Shown here piece by piece: positions 43,541-55,335 of a stretch of DNA of 64,000 bases (within the stretch, counting starts at the first letter, position 1; every line of letters starts with the position of its first letter). The notes under the pieces are model-generated. The model had not been told where the DNA came from. It saw only the letters and a list, made by a program, of their open reading frames with translations, and made no database searches. Source of the DNA: Prochilodus magdalenae (lineage: Eukaryota > Chordata > Actinopteri > Characiformes > Prochilodontidae). The translations under genes were made by a program, and so were the position numbers. The DNA lies in assembly GCA_024036415.1 (NCBI GenBank), contig JAMWET010007206.1, forward strand, positions 202,501-266,500, given 5' to 3'.

Positions 43541-43877
43541 ATGTGTCTGAGAGAGACTGTTGCTGAGTGCCCAAGAAATGAAAAGATACTCAATCAAGCT
43601 GTCTGAGATGTGGGAGTGCGCCGGAGAGAGAAGTGTGTGTGTGTGTTTATGTGAAAAGGGCTTGACGGGGAGGGAGCGAGGGAGGGGGGTGGAATAAATA
43701 GGTGCTAAAGTGAGGAAGAAAGAGACAAACGGTTAGAGAGCGAGAAAGGGAGAGAGGGAAATAAAGGGAGGGGTCAATGCAGATATTCCGAGTCTGACTG
43801 AGCTAACTGCTTGCTTCCCACTGCGCACAGTGGTGTGTAGTTTTTGGGGAAGTCCTATGAAATATTCAGGAAGTGTA

Positions 43878-43878
<1 letters not shown>

Positions 43879-43934
<56 letters not shown>

Positions 43935-43982
43935 GAGCGAGAGAGAGAGACAGAGAAAGAGAGAGGGAGGGAAGGAGACAGA
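43879..43982. repeat. (GA)n microsatellite, interrupted
   Basis: GAGAGA with AA, GG and CA interruptions. Frames reading RERERE are artefacts. Confidence 0.93.
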
Positions 43983-44347
43983 GACCTAGTACACTCAGCT
44001 TACCCCCATCACTGTCACTGCCTATTTAACTTGCACTCTTTGAGGGCCCACCAGGGGGATGTCTAAGTGAACTCAGGGGCCACAAATTGAATTATCCATC
44101 GTTTACTGACTGAGAAGTTCAGCTTTTCTTGACAACCCGTCTACAGCACAGTGTTCTAACTAAGGGTGGGGTGGTGGAGGTGTGAGAATCACACTGTGGC
44201 CCAATGGTGCAGAGGGGCCCACAGAGACCAGCCAATCATTTTATTACTGGGATCCTCCAGGCTCGGACCGCCCATTGGAAGTACCAAGAGACTGTCGGTC
44301 TGGTAGCCTGACTGGTCGGTTGGACCATCCAGTCCACAACTGGATGA

Positions 44348-44375
44348 CAGGTGTTTCAGTTTCATTGTCCAACCC

Positions 44376-44433
<58 letters not shown>

Positions 44434-44475
44434 TAATAGCATATATATAGCATTATATATATATATATATATATG
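44348..44475. repeat. MITE terminal repeat running into (TA)n microsatellite
   Basis: 44348-44382 is the terminal repeat CAGGTGTTTCAGTTTCATTG plus TCCAACCCCTGTA of the element also present at 62828-63364. The TA at its insertion site continues as (TA)n to 44432 and again at 44455-44475. Confidence 0.8.
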
Positions 44476-44605
44476 ACTTTAGAAAAATACATTTAAGCAA
44501 TGTAAACACTGAAATTGAAATACACTATATCGCCAAAAGTATTCGCTCGTCAGCCTTCATGACATGAGAAGTGACATCCTATTCTTAACCCATAGGGTTT
44601 ACTAT

Positions 44606-45119
44606 GATGTTGGCTCTGTTGGCTCATCTGTCACGCTTCCAGGTTGCCCCGCTGCCTGCAACCTCTCCCAGAGTTTACTCCATGATGACGTCATAGCCAC
44701 ATGACCTGAATCCACCAATCACACTTCATTTCCCCGATCAAGCTCTCCCCAATTTTACCTCGACTCACCTGCACCCTCCCCTTCGATACATATAGCCCTC
44801 AGTCATAATCCCTCATTGTGAAGTATTACCAAACCCTGTTTACATACTAAGGGTTCTCTCTGTATTTCTCTGCTTGCTATCTCTGGTATTGACTCTTCTT
44901 TGTTCTCGGACTCTCTCTCCCTCTCGGACTCTTCATTCTGGTTTAGTAGTCTGATTGTTTATCTGGTTTTGACCTCCCTTTGATCTCTGGGTTTCTCTCT
45001 GGGTTCTCTTTGGATTCTCCTCTGATTTGTTTGCCCATTTATCTGGCTCTCTTGTTCTCGAACCCTGCCTGTCTCTCACACTTTCCCTTCAGCCTCTCTC
45101 ATTATTGTCTTGTCTATTG
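44606..45119 (+). mobile_element. LTR-like insert in the Tc1 element
   Basis: Foreign to the host element. It starts around TGTCACGCTTCC (44629) and is rich in TCTCTG/GGTTCTCT pyrimidine words, as in some Gypsy LTRs. No coding sequence and no paired LTR seen, so a solo LTR is only a suggestion. Confidence 0.35.
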
Positions 45120-45489
45120 TCCAGTGGCAGCACTTTACACCACGGCATTGACGCTTTGCATTGCGCTTGGTGATGTAAGGCTTGGATGCAGCTGCTTAGC
45201 CATGGAAACCCATCCTATGAAGCTCTCTACGCCCTGTTCCTGAGCTAATCTGAAGGTCACGTGATGTTTGGAGGCCTGTAGCGATTGATTCTGTTGCCAA
45301 CCCCTGCGCACTATGAGCCTCAGCATCCACTGACTCCGCTCTGTCAATTTACACAGCCTACGACTTTGTGGCTGAGTTGCTGTCGTTCCCAGTCGCTTCC
45401 ACTTTGTTAGAATCCCACTGATAGTTGACAGTGGAATATTTAGTAGTGAGGAAATTTCACGACTGAAATTTCTTGGCACAATTGCATTC

Positions 45490-45770
45490 TATGGGGGCAG
45501 TCGTGGGCTGGAGGTTAGGAAACCAGCCTTGTGAGCGGAGGGTCCTCGGTTCGATTCCCTGAACTGACAGTAACAACTGAGGTGCTCTTGAGCAAGGCAT
45601 CTAACCCCCAGCTGCTCCCCGGGCGCCATGGATAGGGCTGCCCACCACTCCGTGTGTTCACTAGTGAGTGTGTTTGTGGGTGTTTCACTTCACGGATGGG
45701 TTAAATGCGGAGACTAAATTTCCCCACTGTGGGACCAACAAGGGATTTCATCTTATTTCGGTACCACATT
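45490..45770 (+). mobile_element. tRNA-derived SINE
   Basis: Starts GGGGCAGTCGTGGGCTGGAG (A-box region), B box GGTTCGATTCC at 45549-45559, and a core with GGGCGCCATGGATAGGGCTG. Ends ACAAGGGATTTCATCTTA. Inserted in the Tc1-like element. Confidence 0.8.
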
Positions 45771-45897
45771 GGAAGTGACTGAGCTCCTGAGAGCGACCCA
45801 TTCCTTCACTAATGACTGTAGCAGCAGTCTGCATGCTTGGGTGCTTGGACGTGATTGAAACACCGGAACTGAATGATAATTTTGGTAATATAGTTTA

Positions 45898-46130
45898 TAT
45901 GTCACCTTATTTTTCTCCTCTCCATGTAAACTGGGGGGTCCTAATCTTGGGCAGTACTTCCTAACCAGTCAAAAGGCTGGCGTCTCTTGCCCTGCCCACA
46001 CAAAACAGGGTTGGAGAAACTTAGCGAGCTAAAGCTATTCCAGTATAACAAACAGCTAGCGAGATAGACCACCTGCCGATCGCTGCCTGTCGCCGATTCA
46101 TTGAGGTATCTCATTCGTCCATTCCATGTG
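45898..46130. repeat. Dispersed repeat, copy 1
   Basis: Shares TGTAAACTGGG.GGTCC.AAT, TTGGGCAGTAC, TCTCTTGCCC.GCCCACACA and AGATAGACCACCTGCC with 47342-47560, in the same order and orientation. Confidence 0.7.
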
Positions 46131-47341
46131 AGTGTATTAGCTCAACCTTCTACCAAAGCTCTCCACCAGGAAGCCTAGAATTTAACATTACCATCAAATA
46201 CCTTGTTTATGTAATCAGTCCTTCATTCAATGTATACTGGTGTGCTGTGGGTGGAGTTGTACCAGTGCATGGCATGCCCGGAGTGCAGTCATTCTAACTA
46301 TATTCATCTAACCTACGTAGTAGATTCCATCACTTGCAAACATCACCGTCTTCCTACTGAACTTTACTGTGTTGGTGCTTATTGGTATGGTACTGACCCA
46401 CTCCTGGCACTGGCACTGGCCTCTCGAAGCTCTCTGATTGAAGTGCGTAACCACACAATGTGTGGAAGATCAGTTTGCAATGTGAGTGGGCTTCAGACTC
46501 CCACGAGAGGATGAACTTGATGACTGTGAGTATGTTGAAAGAGTACTTTAAGAGAAGGACTTGGTGTCTTCCAAGGACGATACGTGAATGATCTACTATT
46601 GTCACCATCTCTCCGTCAGTGTAATGTTGGTTTGAGACCTAAACACTGAGCCAGGCCTTCTTTTTGAGAGCATCTGACCCAGTGCCTCAGACACTGAAAT
46701 GATTATTTCAGGCTTTACAAGTGCACCATAAAACTGCCTCACAGTTTCTCTCTCTCTCTCACACTCTCTCTTTCCATACACCGATATACTGATACCGGTT
46801 GGGTGGGTATCAGCATTACATTCGCCGAGTGCCAGGGCGCATACTTCGCGGGAGCTTTGGGTAAGACATGCCGTTACTGCCATGGCCCTGCAGACGCAGC
46901 ACAAGCCCATCTCTGAGACTCGTTCCAGCAGCCACACGCTAACACTGATCTGAGCACACTGCTGTTGGACCTGAGGCTGGGTTTCCCAGAGCTATCTGGT
47001 TTAAAAGCCACCGACGGCTCAGACATGGCTGCACACAGTCAATGTTTATCTATCTGGCAGCCCTTCTTAAGCAGATGCTATTACAAGCTGAAGACTGAAG
47101 ACAAAGTGGGATTCAGGGCTTGTGATGGAACGTGGTTCATTTTCTTTTCTCACCATGAAAGCACATGTGTGAAATAGTCCGCAAAAGCCAGAGACTGTCC
47201 ATCATTTGTTTAACGTCCAGGCAGAATGGCCATTAAAGACCCAGGCCACCTAAATCTGTGTTTTCTTTCTAAACAGGTTAGTCTTGGTTTACAGGCAAAC
47301 TGTAAACATGTACCCTTTAAAGTATGACCACTGACCAATAA
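46131..47341. other. No gene recognised
   Basis: Sequence between the two dispersed repeats. Short (CT) tracts near 46746-46771. No family motif in any frame. Confidence 0.35.
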
Positions 47342-47560
47342 TTATATTTCACCATATTTCCTCTCTTTATGTAAACTGGGTGGTCCGAATGTTGGGCAGT
47401 ACACCCATAAGCATTTCCTAACCAATCATAACGTTGACATCTCTTGCCCCGCCCACACAAAACAGCTATCCCAGTATAACTACCAGCAAGCAAGATAGAC
47501 CACCTGCCCACAGCTGCCTGTCGTGGTTCATTCCTTTATCCATACACCAACATTCTTTAT
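47342..47560. repeat. Dispersed repeat, copy 2
   Basis: Diverged counterpart of 45898-46130, about 1.45 kb away. Element type unknown. Confidence 0.7.
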
Positions 47561-48009
47561 CCATCCATTCCCTCATTCGCACATTGCTTTGTCCATCCAT
47601 CTGTCTGCATGTCTGTTCATCTGCTGTTATTTTCTTTTAGCTACTGTCACATCCAAGCTGGAAAAAGATCGTGGGAGGGCGTGCCAAGCTTCCTGGTAGG
47701 CGGGCAATAAAGATTGTGTTACGAGATGATGTCACCAAGTAACAGAGAAAGAGGCTGGAATTCCAACAAGGCATTTCAAGTAGCTGAGAAAAGTGAGCTG
47801 TGGGAGAGAGTTTCTCCCTCTGGCATGTATTTTGGCCTTTATAACTTTGCTGATTTACAGATATAGAAAATTACATAACATATTCACTGAAAGAGAACAT
47901 GTGCAAAGTCATAATAGATCCCTTTCAGCAATCCCACTTAAGAATTATGACTCTGCTGTCAATAAAATCCTTGCTCCACAACTCATACGTCCAGTTTTGG
48001 TGTCCTAGT

Positions 48010-48325
48010 ACAATCTTTCTTTACTCCGTAATGCCATTTTCAAACAGTAATGGCTTTTTTATAGTCTCAAACTGTCAATTTCACAGTGGAAGGACGGACA
48101 GAAGCATCTGAAGAAAATCAAGAGTGGACGGTCTACGAGTTATTGCTTATAAGTATAGTGTTCTTTAAGAACATCATTAAGTTTGAGACCCTTGAACACT
48201 TTTCTGTTATAGTCATGTTTTTCTGCCTTTTTGGTAACAACAAAATGAATGAATTGTACTGAAATGTGGTTTGGACTACAAATAAAAAGAGCAAAAGGGT
48301 GGTCTCTGACTTTTACACAGTACAT
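48010..48325 (+). mobile_element. Tc1-like 3' end fragment
   Basis: Ends CAAAAGGGTGGTCTCTGACT, then TTTACACAGTA, a common fish Tc1 terminal sequence. The sequence before it is AT-rich and non-coding. Confidence 0.5.
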
Positions 48326-49551
48326 TTGATCATCATAAAATTCCTACCTCCTACAGATCCAAGCTTATTATGTCTTAGTCTTTATTATTTAGTAGCTGTA
48401 TGGGCAACAATTAGCTGCCCTATGTAAGTTATGGGTTTTTTGGAGCCCTCTCTGGTGGTAATGTGTAACTGCACATAATGTCCCCTTCACTGGGCGATGG
48501 ATCTGATGATTGCGAGCACAGCGAAAGAGTTCAAAGAGAACCCAGTCAAAACCTGGTGACGGATGTGTTGTTATAGAAGAGTGTAAGATGTGAGTGTGAG
48601 GTTCTCTGATTTAAAAGGGACATCTGAGAAGACCAATTGAGGAATTAGTTTGGCCCGTTTTACAATAACAAATTTCAGTAGTCAATTACATTACACATCC
48701 AAACAGTGATGCTCGATTATTCATGATGATGTTTTACTACTCTGCCACGTCTGCAAAACTGGCTACAGCATCCACTACTCATACCGGCGGTCTCCTTTAC
48801 ATACTACAGCTCTAATCCCTCTGCTCTGTCCAAATGGCTTATCTTAAAGCAGGGATAGCTGCTCTGGGACCATCATAACTACCACTGGGGGTAAAATCAG
48901 CCTGTAATAGGCTCTAATCCAGTAGCAGATGATGGAGGGATGGCCTACTGTAGCAGTCCAGAGGGGTTTCGACAGTGACCGCAGTGCGCTGGCCTTCCAT
49001 AGATGAAAGTAAACAGCAACTGTTGCCACAATCAGCTCTAAACAGCTGTTAAGGGGTCAGGAGACCTTTGGGCACATAGTCTGCCCTTTCCTTTTATTTT
49101 CAAACCAAAGATTTTCTCATGTCTGGCTTTTGTGCTAGCTGTGCATTGTGTAAAGGCCCAGGACAAGACAGATCAAACTGGATTGTAGTGTATTAAGCAG
49201 AGTGGCTGTATCTCTGGCTGGCTGGCTCCGTAATTAACTGATGTAGAGCTGTGCTGTTTACACTGGGCTGCTGGCCATCTCCAATAAAAATGAAATATGC
49301 TCAGCTCTTATTTATTTCAAGCAAGCTTGGACGCAAGAGCGTTTCCACAGCTTGCTACACATCAAAATATCCTCTTGTCTCTATCTAGAAGGACAGAATA
49401 GAGCAGTCTTCTTGACATGGTCCAGTTCATGCACTACCTGCTCAAAACGATCGACTGCTATGACCGTTACAGTCATTGTTCACAAGAATACAATAAAATT
49501 TATGTTCACAGCCTTCAGTACATCCTTACTCCCTAACTGTTTAATCCTAAT
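48326..49551. other. No gene recognised
   Basis: Unique-looking sequence ahead of the 54-bp minisatellite. Confidence 0.35.
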
Positions 49552-51582
49552 GTGTTAGTGTAGTGTAAGTAGTGTGTTGGTGTACAGTACCTCAGTAAGT
49601 GTAATGCGTTAGTGTGCTGTAAGTAGTGTGTTGGTGTACAGTAACTCAGTAAGTGTAATGTGTTAGTGTACTGTAAGTAGCGTGTTGGTGTACAGTAACT
49701 CAGTAAGTGTAATGCGTTAGTGTGCTGTAAGTAGTGTGTTGGTGTACAGTAACTCAGTAAGTGTAGTGTGTTAGTGGAGTGTAAGTAGCGTGTTGGTGTA
49801 CAGTAACCCGGTAAGTGTAGTGTGTTAGTGGAGTGTAAGTGGCGTGTTGGTGTACAGTAACTCAGTAAGTGTAATGTGTTAGTGAACTGTAAGTGGCGTG
49901 TTGGTGTACAGTAACTCGGTAAGTGTGATGTGTTAGTGTACTGTAAGTGGCGTGTTGGTGTACAGTAACTCAGTAAGTGTAATGTGTTAGTGTGCTGTAA
50001 GTAGTGTGTTGATGTGCAGTAACTCAGTAAGTATAATGCGTTGGTGTACTGTAAGTAGCGTGCTGGTGTATGATAACTCGGTAAGTGTAATGTGTTAGTG
50101 TGCTGTAAGTAGTGTGTTGGTGTACAGTAACTCAGTAAGTGTAATGTGTTAGTGTACTGTAAGTAGCGTGTTGGTGTACAGTAACTCAGTAAGTGTAATG
50201 TGTTGAGTGTTACTGTAAGTAGCGTGTTTTGTGTACAGTAACTCAGTAAGTGTAATGTGTTAGTGTGCTGTAAGTAGCGTTGTTGGTGTACAGTAAATCA
50301 GTAAGTGTAATGCGTTAGTGTGCTGTAAGTAAGTAGCGTGGTGGTGTACAGTAACTCAGTAAAGTGTATATGCGTTAGTGTGCTGTAAGTAGCGTGTTGG
50401 TGTACAGTACACTCAGTAAGTGTAATGCGTTAGTGTGCTGTAAGTGAGCGTGTTGGGTGTACAGTAACTCAGTAAGTGTAATGCGTTAGTGTGTACTGTA
50501 AGTAGCGTGTTGGTGTACAGTAACTCAGTAAGTGTAATGCGTTAGTGTACTGTAAGTAGCGTGTTGGTGTACAGTAAACTCAGCAAGTGTAATGCGTTAG
50601 TGTACTGTAAGTAGCGTGTTTGGTGTTGTACAGGTAACTCAGGCAAGTGTAATGTGTTAGTGTTTACTGTAAGTAGCGTGTTGGTGTACAGTAACTCAGT
50701 AAGTGTAATGCGTTAGTGTACTGTAAGTAGCGTGTTGGTGTACAGTAACTCAGTAAAGTGTAATGGTTAGTGTTGCTGTAAGTAGGGGTTTTTGGTGTAC
50801 AGTAACTCAGTAAGTGTTAATGCGTTAGTGTGCTGTAAGTAGTGTGTTGGTTGTACAGTATCTCAGTAAGTGTAATGTGTTAGTGTACTGTAAGTAGTGT
50901 GTGTTGGTGTACAGTAACTCAGTAAGTTGTAATGCGTTAGTGTACTGTAAGTAGTGTGTTGGTGCTACAGTAACTCAGTAAGTGTAATGCGTTAGTGTGC
51001 TGTAAGTAAGTGTGTTGGTGTACAGTAACTCAGTAAGTGTAATGCGTTAGTGTGCTGTAAGTAGGGTGGTTTGGTGTACAGTAGACTCAGTAAGTGTAAA
51101 TGCGTTAGTGTACTGTAAGTAGGTGTGTTGGTGTACAGTAGCTCAGTAAGTGTAATGGCGTTAGTGTACTGTAAGTAGTGTGTTGGTGTACAGTAGCTCA
51201 GTAAGTGTTTAAATGCGTTAGTGTACTGTAAGTAGTGTTGTTGGTGTACAGTAGCTCAGTAAAGTGTAATGTGTTTAGTGTACTGTAAGTGGTGTGTGTG
51301 GTGGTACAGTAACTCAGTAAGTGTAATGCGTTAGTGTGCTGTAAGTATGTGTGTTGGTTGTACAGAAATAACTCAGTAAGTGTAATGCGTTAGTGTACTG
51401 TAAGTAGTGTGTTGGTGTACAGTAGCTCAGTAAGTGTAATGTGTTAGTGTACTGTAAGTAGTGTGTTGGTGTACAGTAACTCAGTAAGTGTAATGTGTTA
51501 GTGTACTGTAAGTAGTGTGTTGGTGTACAGTAGCTCAGTAAGTGTAATGTGTTAGTGTACTGTAAGTGGTGTGTTGGTGTAC
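49552..51582. repeat. 54-bp minisatellite, about 37 units
   Basis: Unit starts GTGTAATGCGTTAGTGTGCT, then GTAAGTAGTGTGTTGGTGTA, then CAGTAACTCAGTAA. The two 27-bp halves resemble each other (TTAGTGTGCTGTAAGTA against TTGGTGTACAGTAACTC), so the unit is an old dimer. Single-base indels pile up at about 50200-51370 only. Confidence 0.95.
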
Positions 51583-51774
51583 AGATTGGTGGACTAAGAG
51601 ACACTAGAGTCTCTTCACCTACACTGAGCTGATGTAGAGTCTGTTCCAGGAATGATAATAGGACATTAGAGCCGTAATAAATCATGCTCTTGTTTCTCTT
51701 CATACTTAAGTACATTTCAAGGTGGAGGTCTAAGGGCGGAACTTCTGCTGTTACTGGAGGAGTATTTCCTCGCT

Positions 51775-51960
51775 GTCCGATGAAAAACATGTATCTCCGT
51801 TTTTGATGATTTTCACTTTTGTGCATCATTTGAACAGAGCAGTGGCTGTTTACACAGTGTGAGAATCTCATGATGAGTGAACCAACAGTAATGGCCCAAT
51901 ACTGCTTGGAAAGATGTTTGGTTCCATTGACTTACAATAAGGTTAGGTGGGGTTTTTACC
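51775..51960. repeat. Dispersed repeat, copy of the 15355 family
   Basis: Most complete copy: GTATCTCCGTTTTTGATGAT, GTTTACACAGTGTGAGAATC and AAAGATGTTTGGTTCCATTG are all present. Confidence 0.6.
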
Positions 51961-51967
51961 CTCTCCT

Positions 51968-52192
51968 GTAACATTTACAGCATTTAGCTGCCACTCTTAT
52001 CCAGAGCAACTTAGAAGATAAATCACATTACATGTAGGCCAATGTGGTGTTAGGAGTCTTGCTCAAGGACTCTTATATATACACAGCATAGTCAGGCAGA
52101 CCAGGATTCGAAGCCCAGTCTCCCACATGTTGTGGTAACTCACTGCCTGGTAGTGGTGGTACTCACTGAGCTACACTAACCACACTCCTGTA
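51968..52192 (-). mobile_element. tRNA-derived SINE, minus strand
   Basis: The tail CATTTACAGCATTTAGC, then CTCTTATCCAGAGCAACTTA, is at the low-coordinate end. The B box on the minus strand is GCTTCGAATCC, near 52108-52118. Same family as 36935-37142. Confidence 0.78.
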
Positions 52193-52264
52193 AAGTCACC
52201 ATTTTGGAGATACTTGTTTTTTTTTTTTGGACAGTGATGCTATATGTTTTCATAGTTATGTGAC

Positions 52265-52572
52265 ACAGGCCTGATCTCACTCCACCCCTATGGCAAAATC
52301 TGCAGGAACTGTGTGAGAATATTTAGGCTGTGTGGGATGGATTATTACAGGACACTATTAGGAACCTCTACAACTCCATGCTGAGACGTTGCATTAGCCC
52401 TATGCCATACTGAGAGCCACTACTTCTGTATGTGTAGCTCAATAAATATTATTCATATCAGTCTACATTTATCATCATTTATTGTTCTTGGTAAACTTTA
52501 TCTTCTTTCCCAATAGCACTGCAATCCCACACGTCCTTCTGGGTGCCAGCTGTTCTTTTTGATGATGAGTGT
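52265..52572 (+). mobile_element. Tc1/mariner-like element 3' fragment
   Basis: CTGCAGGAACTGTGTGAGAA, then GACACTATTAGGAACCTCTA, then GGAACCTC.ACAACTCCATG, match the other copies. Right end TTTTTGATGATGAGTGTA. Confidence 0.82.
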
Positions 52573-53136
52573 AAATTATTTTATGTTAATTTATTTATTA
52601 AGATTTATGAAAGTTATGAAGTTTCAAACCGACCATGATATGCTGCATACTGAGTGCACCCTGACAGCTACGCAAGTGCCTGTGTGCAACTTCAGCCTCA
52701 GGGCTTGATTCAGTTTGTTAGGAACTTTTATACCCACTTTGCTCGTTCAATGCAATTTGCGTGAGAGCCTCCAGATCTCTTCGCTTCCAGTCCAGCTGAC
52801 AGAGATCCAGCAGCTGTGAAACAGGAGCCTTATTACTCACCCAGCCAGGGGCTGTAAATCAGCACCGGCTCACACAGATGCATATGTCAGATTTACGACT
52901 GTGGCTACGAAGTTCGGAGGGTAAATATAAAAATGGTTTAGTCATTGGCCAAAAAAGAGGATTAGCCTATTTACTCAGTTTCGGGGTGGAGGTCCAGTAA
53001 AGCAGGAGAAAGTGACAGCTGAGAGAATGAGTGTTAATGAAATCAGAGAGGGGCAATCAATTTCAGAGTCAGCTCTTGAAACTTTTAATACACAGCGTCT
53101 CAGCAATGACTGCAAAAGACTGTCCATACAAAGCAT
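52573..53136. other. No gene recognised
   Basis: Nothing supported here. Confidence 0.35.
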
Positions 53137-53245
53137 CATCAATAATATAGCTGCACCCAGAAGGAATTAACCGACAGGAATGAAACTCGGTGGGTAGGTT
53201 TGACATCGTGAGACATGCAAATGATTCAAGCTTCACGCTCTGGCA
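53137..53245 (-). mobile_element. Tc1/mariner-like element, terminal fragment
   Basis: Inverse of the terminal 100 bp of the 24026-24811 copy: CATCATCAATAATATAGCTG, CACCCAGAAGGAATTA, GACATGCAAATGATTCAAG. Confidence 0.7.
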
Positions 53246-53539
53246 TGCACACTCTGGTCTCACACAACTCACAGAGAGCTGAAACTCAGAACTGACCAGA
53301 CCCAGACCCTGCTCCAGTTTAGCTCGTTCTGTCTACCAAGCTGTTCTGTCTGACATGATATGATTTATGATCTCTTGGTCTCTGGCTGAAACTGGTACGA
53401 CAGAACCAACACCACTGTAAGAACACACACTGCAGTTGCTCCACAGGAGGCGGGGTTTAATGACACAGGAGCTCTGAGACAGTATAGATGTACAGTATGG
53501 GAAAACTGAAGCATACATATAATTATGAATGCTGAGCAC

Positions 53540-55335
53540 AGCACTACATTGGCTGATACTCCACTGACTGATACTACACTGACCAATACTCCACTGACCG
53601 ATACTACACTGACCGATACTACACTGACTGATACTCCACTGACTGATACTACACTGACTGATACTACACTGGCTGATACTCCACTGATTGATACTACACT
53701 GACTGATACTACACTGACTGATACTCCACTGACTGATACTAAACTGACTGATACTACTCTGGCTGAGACTCCACTGACTGATACTCCACTGACTGATACT
53801 CCACTGACTGATACTACACTGGCTGGTACTCCACTGATTGATACTACACTGACTGATACTCCACTGACTGATACTCCACTGACTGATACTACACTGACTG
53901 ATACTCCACTGACTGCTACTACACTGACTGCTACTACACTGACTGATACTCCACTGACTGCTACCACACTGACTGCTACTACACTGACTGATACTCCACT
54001 GACTGATACTACTCTGGCTGATACTACACTGGCTGATACTTCTCTGGCTGATACTACACTGGCTGATACTCCACTGACTGATACTACACTGGCTGATACT
54101 CCACTGACTGAGACTACACTGCCTGATACTCCACTGACTGATACTCCACTGACTGATACTACACTGGCTGATACGTCACTGGCTGATACTACACTGGCTG
54201 ATACTCCACTGGCTGATACTCCACTGACTGATACTACACTGGCTGATACTCCACTGACTGATACTACACTGGCTGATACTCCACTGACTGATACTACACT
54301 GGCTGATACTCCACTGGCTGATACTCCACTGACTGATACTACACTGGCTGATACTCCACTGGCTGATACTTCTCTGGCTGATACTACACTGGCTGATACT
54401 CCACTGACTGATACTACACTGGCTGATACGTCACTGGCTGAGACTACACTGCCTGATACTCCACTGACTGATACTCCACTGACTGATACTACACTGGCTG
54501 ATACGTCACTGGCTGAGACTACACTGCCTGATACTCCACTGGCTGCTACTACACTGACTGCTACTACACTGACTGATACTCCACTGACTGATACTACACT
54601 GACTGATACTACACTGGCTGATACTCCACTGACTGATACTCCACTGACTGATACTACACTGACTGATACTACACTGACCGATACTCCACTGGCTGATACT
54701 CCACTGGCTGATACTCCACTGACTGATACTCCACTGACTGATACTACACTGGCTGATACGTCACTGGCTGAGACTACACTGCCTGATACTCCACTGGCTG
54801 ATACTCCACTGACTGCTAGTACACTGACTGATACTCCACTGATTGATACTCCACTGACTGATACTACACTGACTGATACTCCACTGACTGATACTACACT
54901 GACTGATACTCCACTGATTGATACTCCACTGACTGATACTACACTGACTGATACTACACTGGCTGATACTCCACTGGCTGATACTCCACTGACTGATACT
55001 ACACTGGCTGATACTCCACTGACTGATACTACACTGGCTGATACTCCACTGACTGATACTACACTGGCTGATACTCCACTGGCTGATACTCCACTGACTG
55101 ATACTACACTGGCTGATACTCCACTGACTGATACTACACTGGCTGATACTCCACTGACTGATACTACACTGGCTGATACTCCACTGGCTGATACTCCACT
55201 GACTGATACTACACTGGCTGATACTCCACTGGCTGATACTCCACTGACTGATACTACACTGACTGATACTCCACTGACTGATACTCCACTGGCTGATACT
55301 CCACTGACTGATACTCCACTGGCTGATACTCCAAT
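53540..55335. repeat. 15-bp minisatellite, about 120 units, open on both strands
   Basis: Unit ACTGATACTCCACTG and its ACTACACTG and GCTGATACT variants, with no length errors over 1.8 kb. Because 15 is divisible by 3 and the unit lacks stops in one frame per strand, 650-residue (plus, TPLTDTTLAD-like) and 679-residue (minus, VSVSGVSASV-like) frames arise. I treat both as non-coding. Confidence 0.95.

Larger units (their letters stand above)
44521..45895 (-). mobile_element. Tc1-like element (second family) carrying nested insertions
   Basis: Ends ACACTATATCGCCAAAAGTA at 44523 and TTTTGGTAATATAGT at 45878-45892. On the minus strand 45135-45480 gives the N-terminal transposase with its helix-turn-helix (FSREISSLLNIPLSTISGIL, then TKWKRLGTTATQP). 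The catalytic C-terminal half is missing and replaced by unrelated sequence at 44606-45119; a SINE interrupts at about 45490-45770. Confidence 0.82.

Noticed and set aside
43830..44066. RERERE-type frame as an arginine-rich protein
   Set aside because: Pure (GA)n microsatellite translation.
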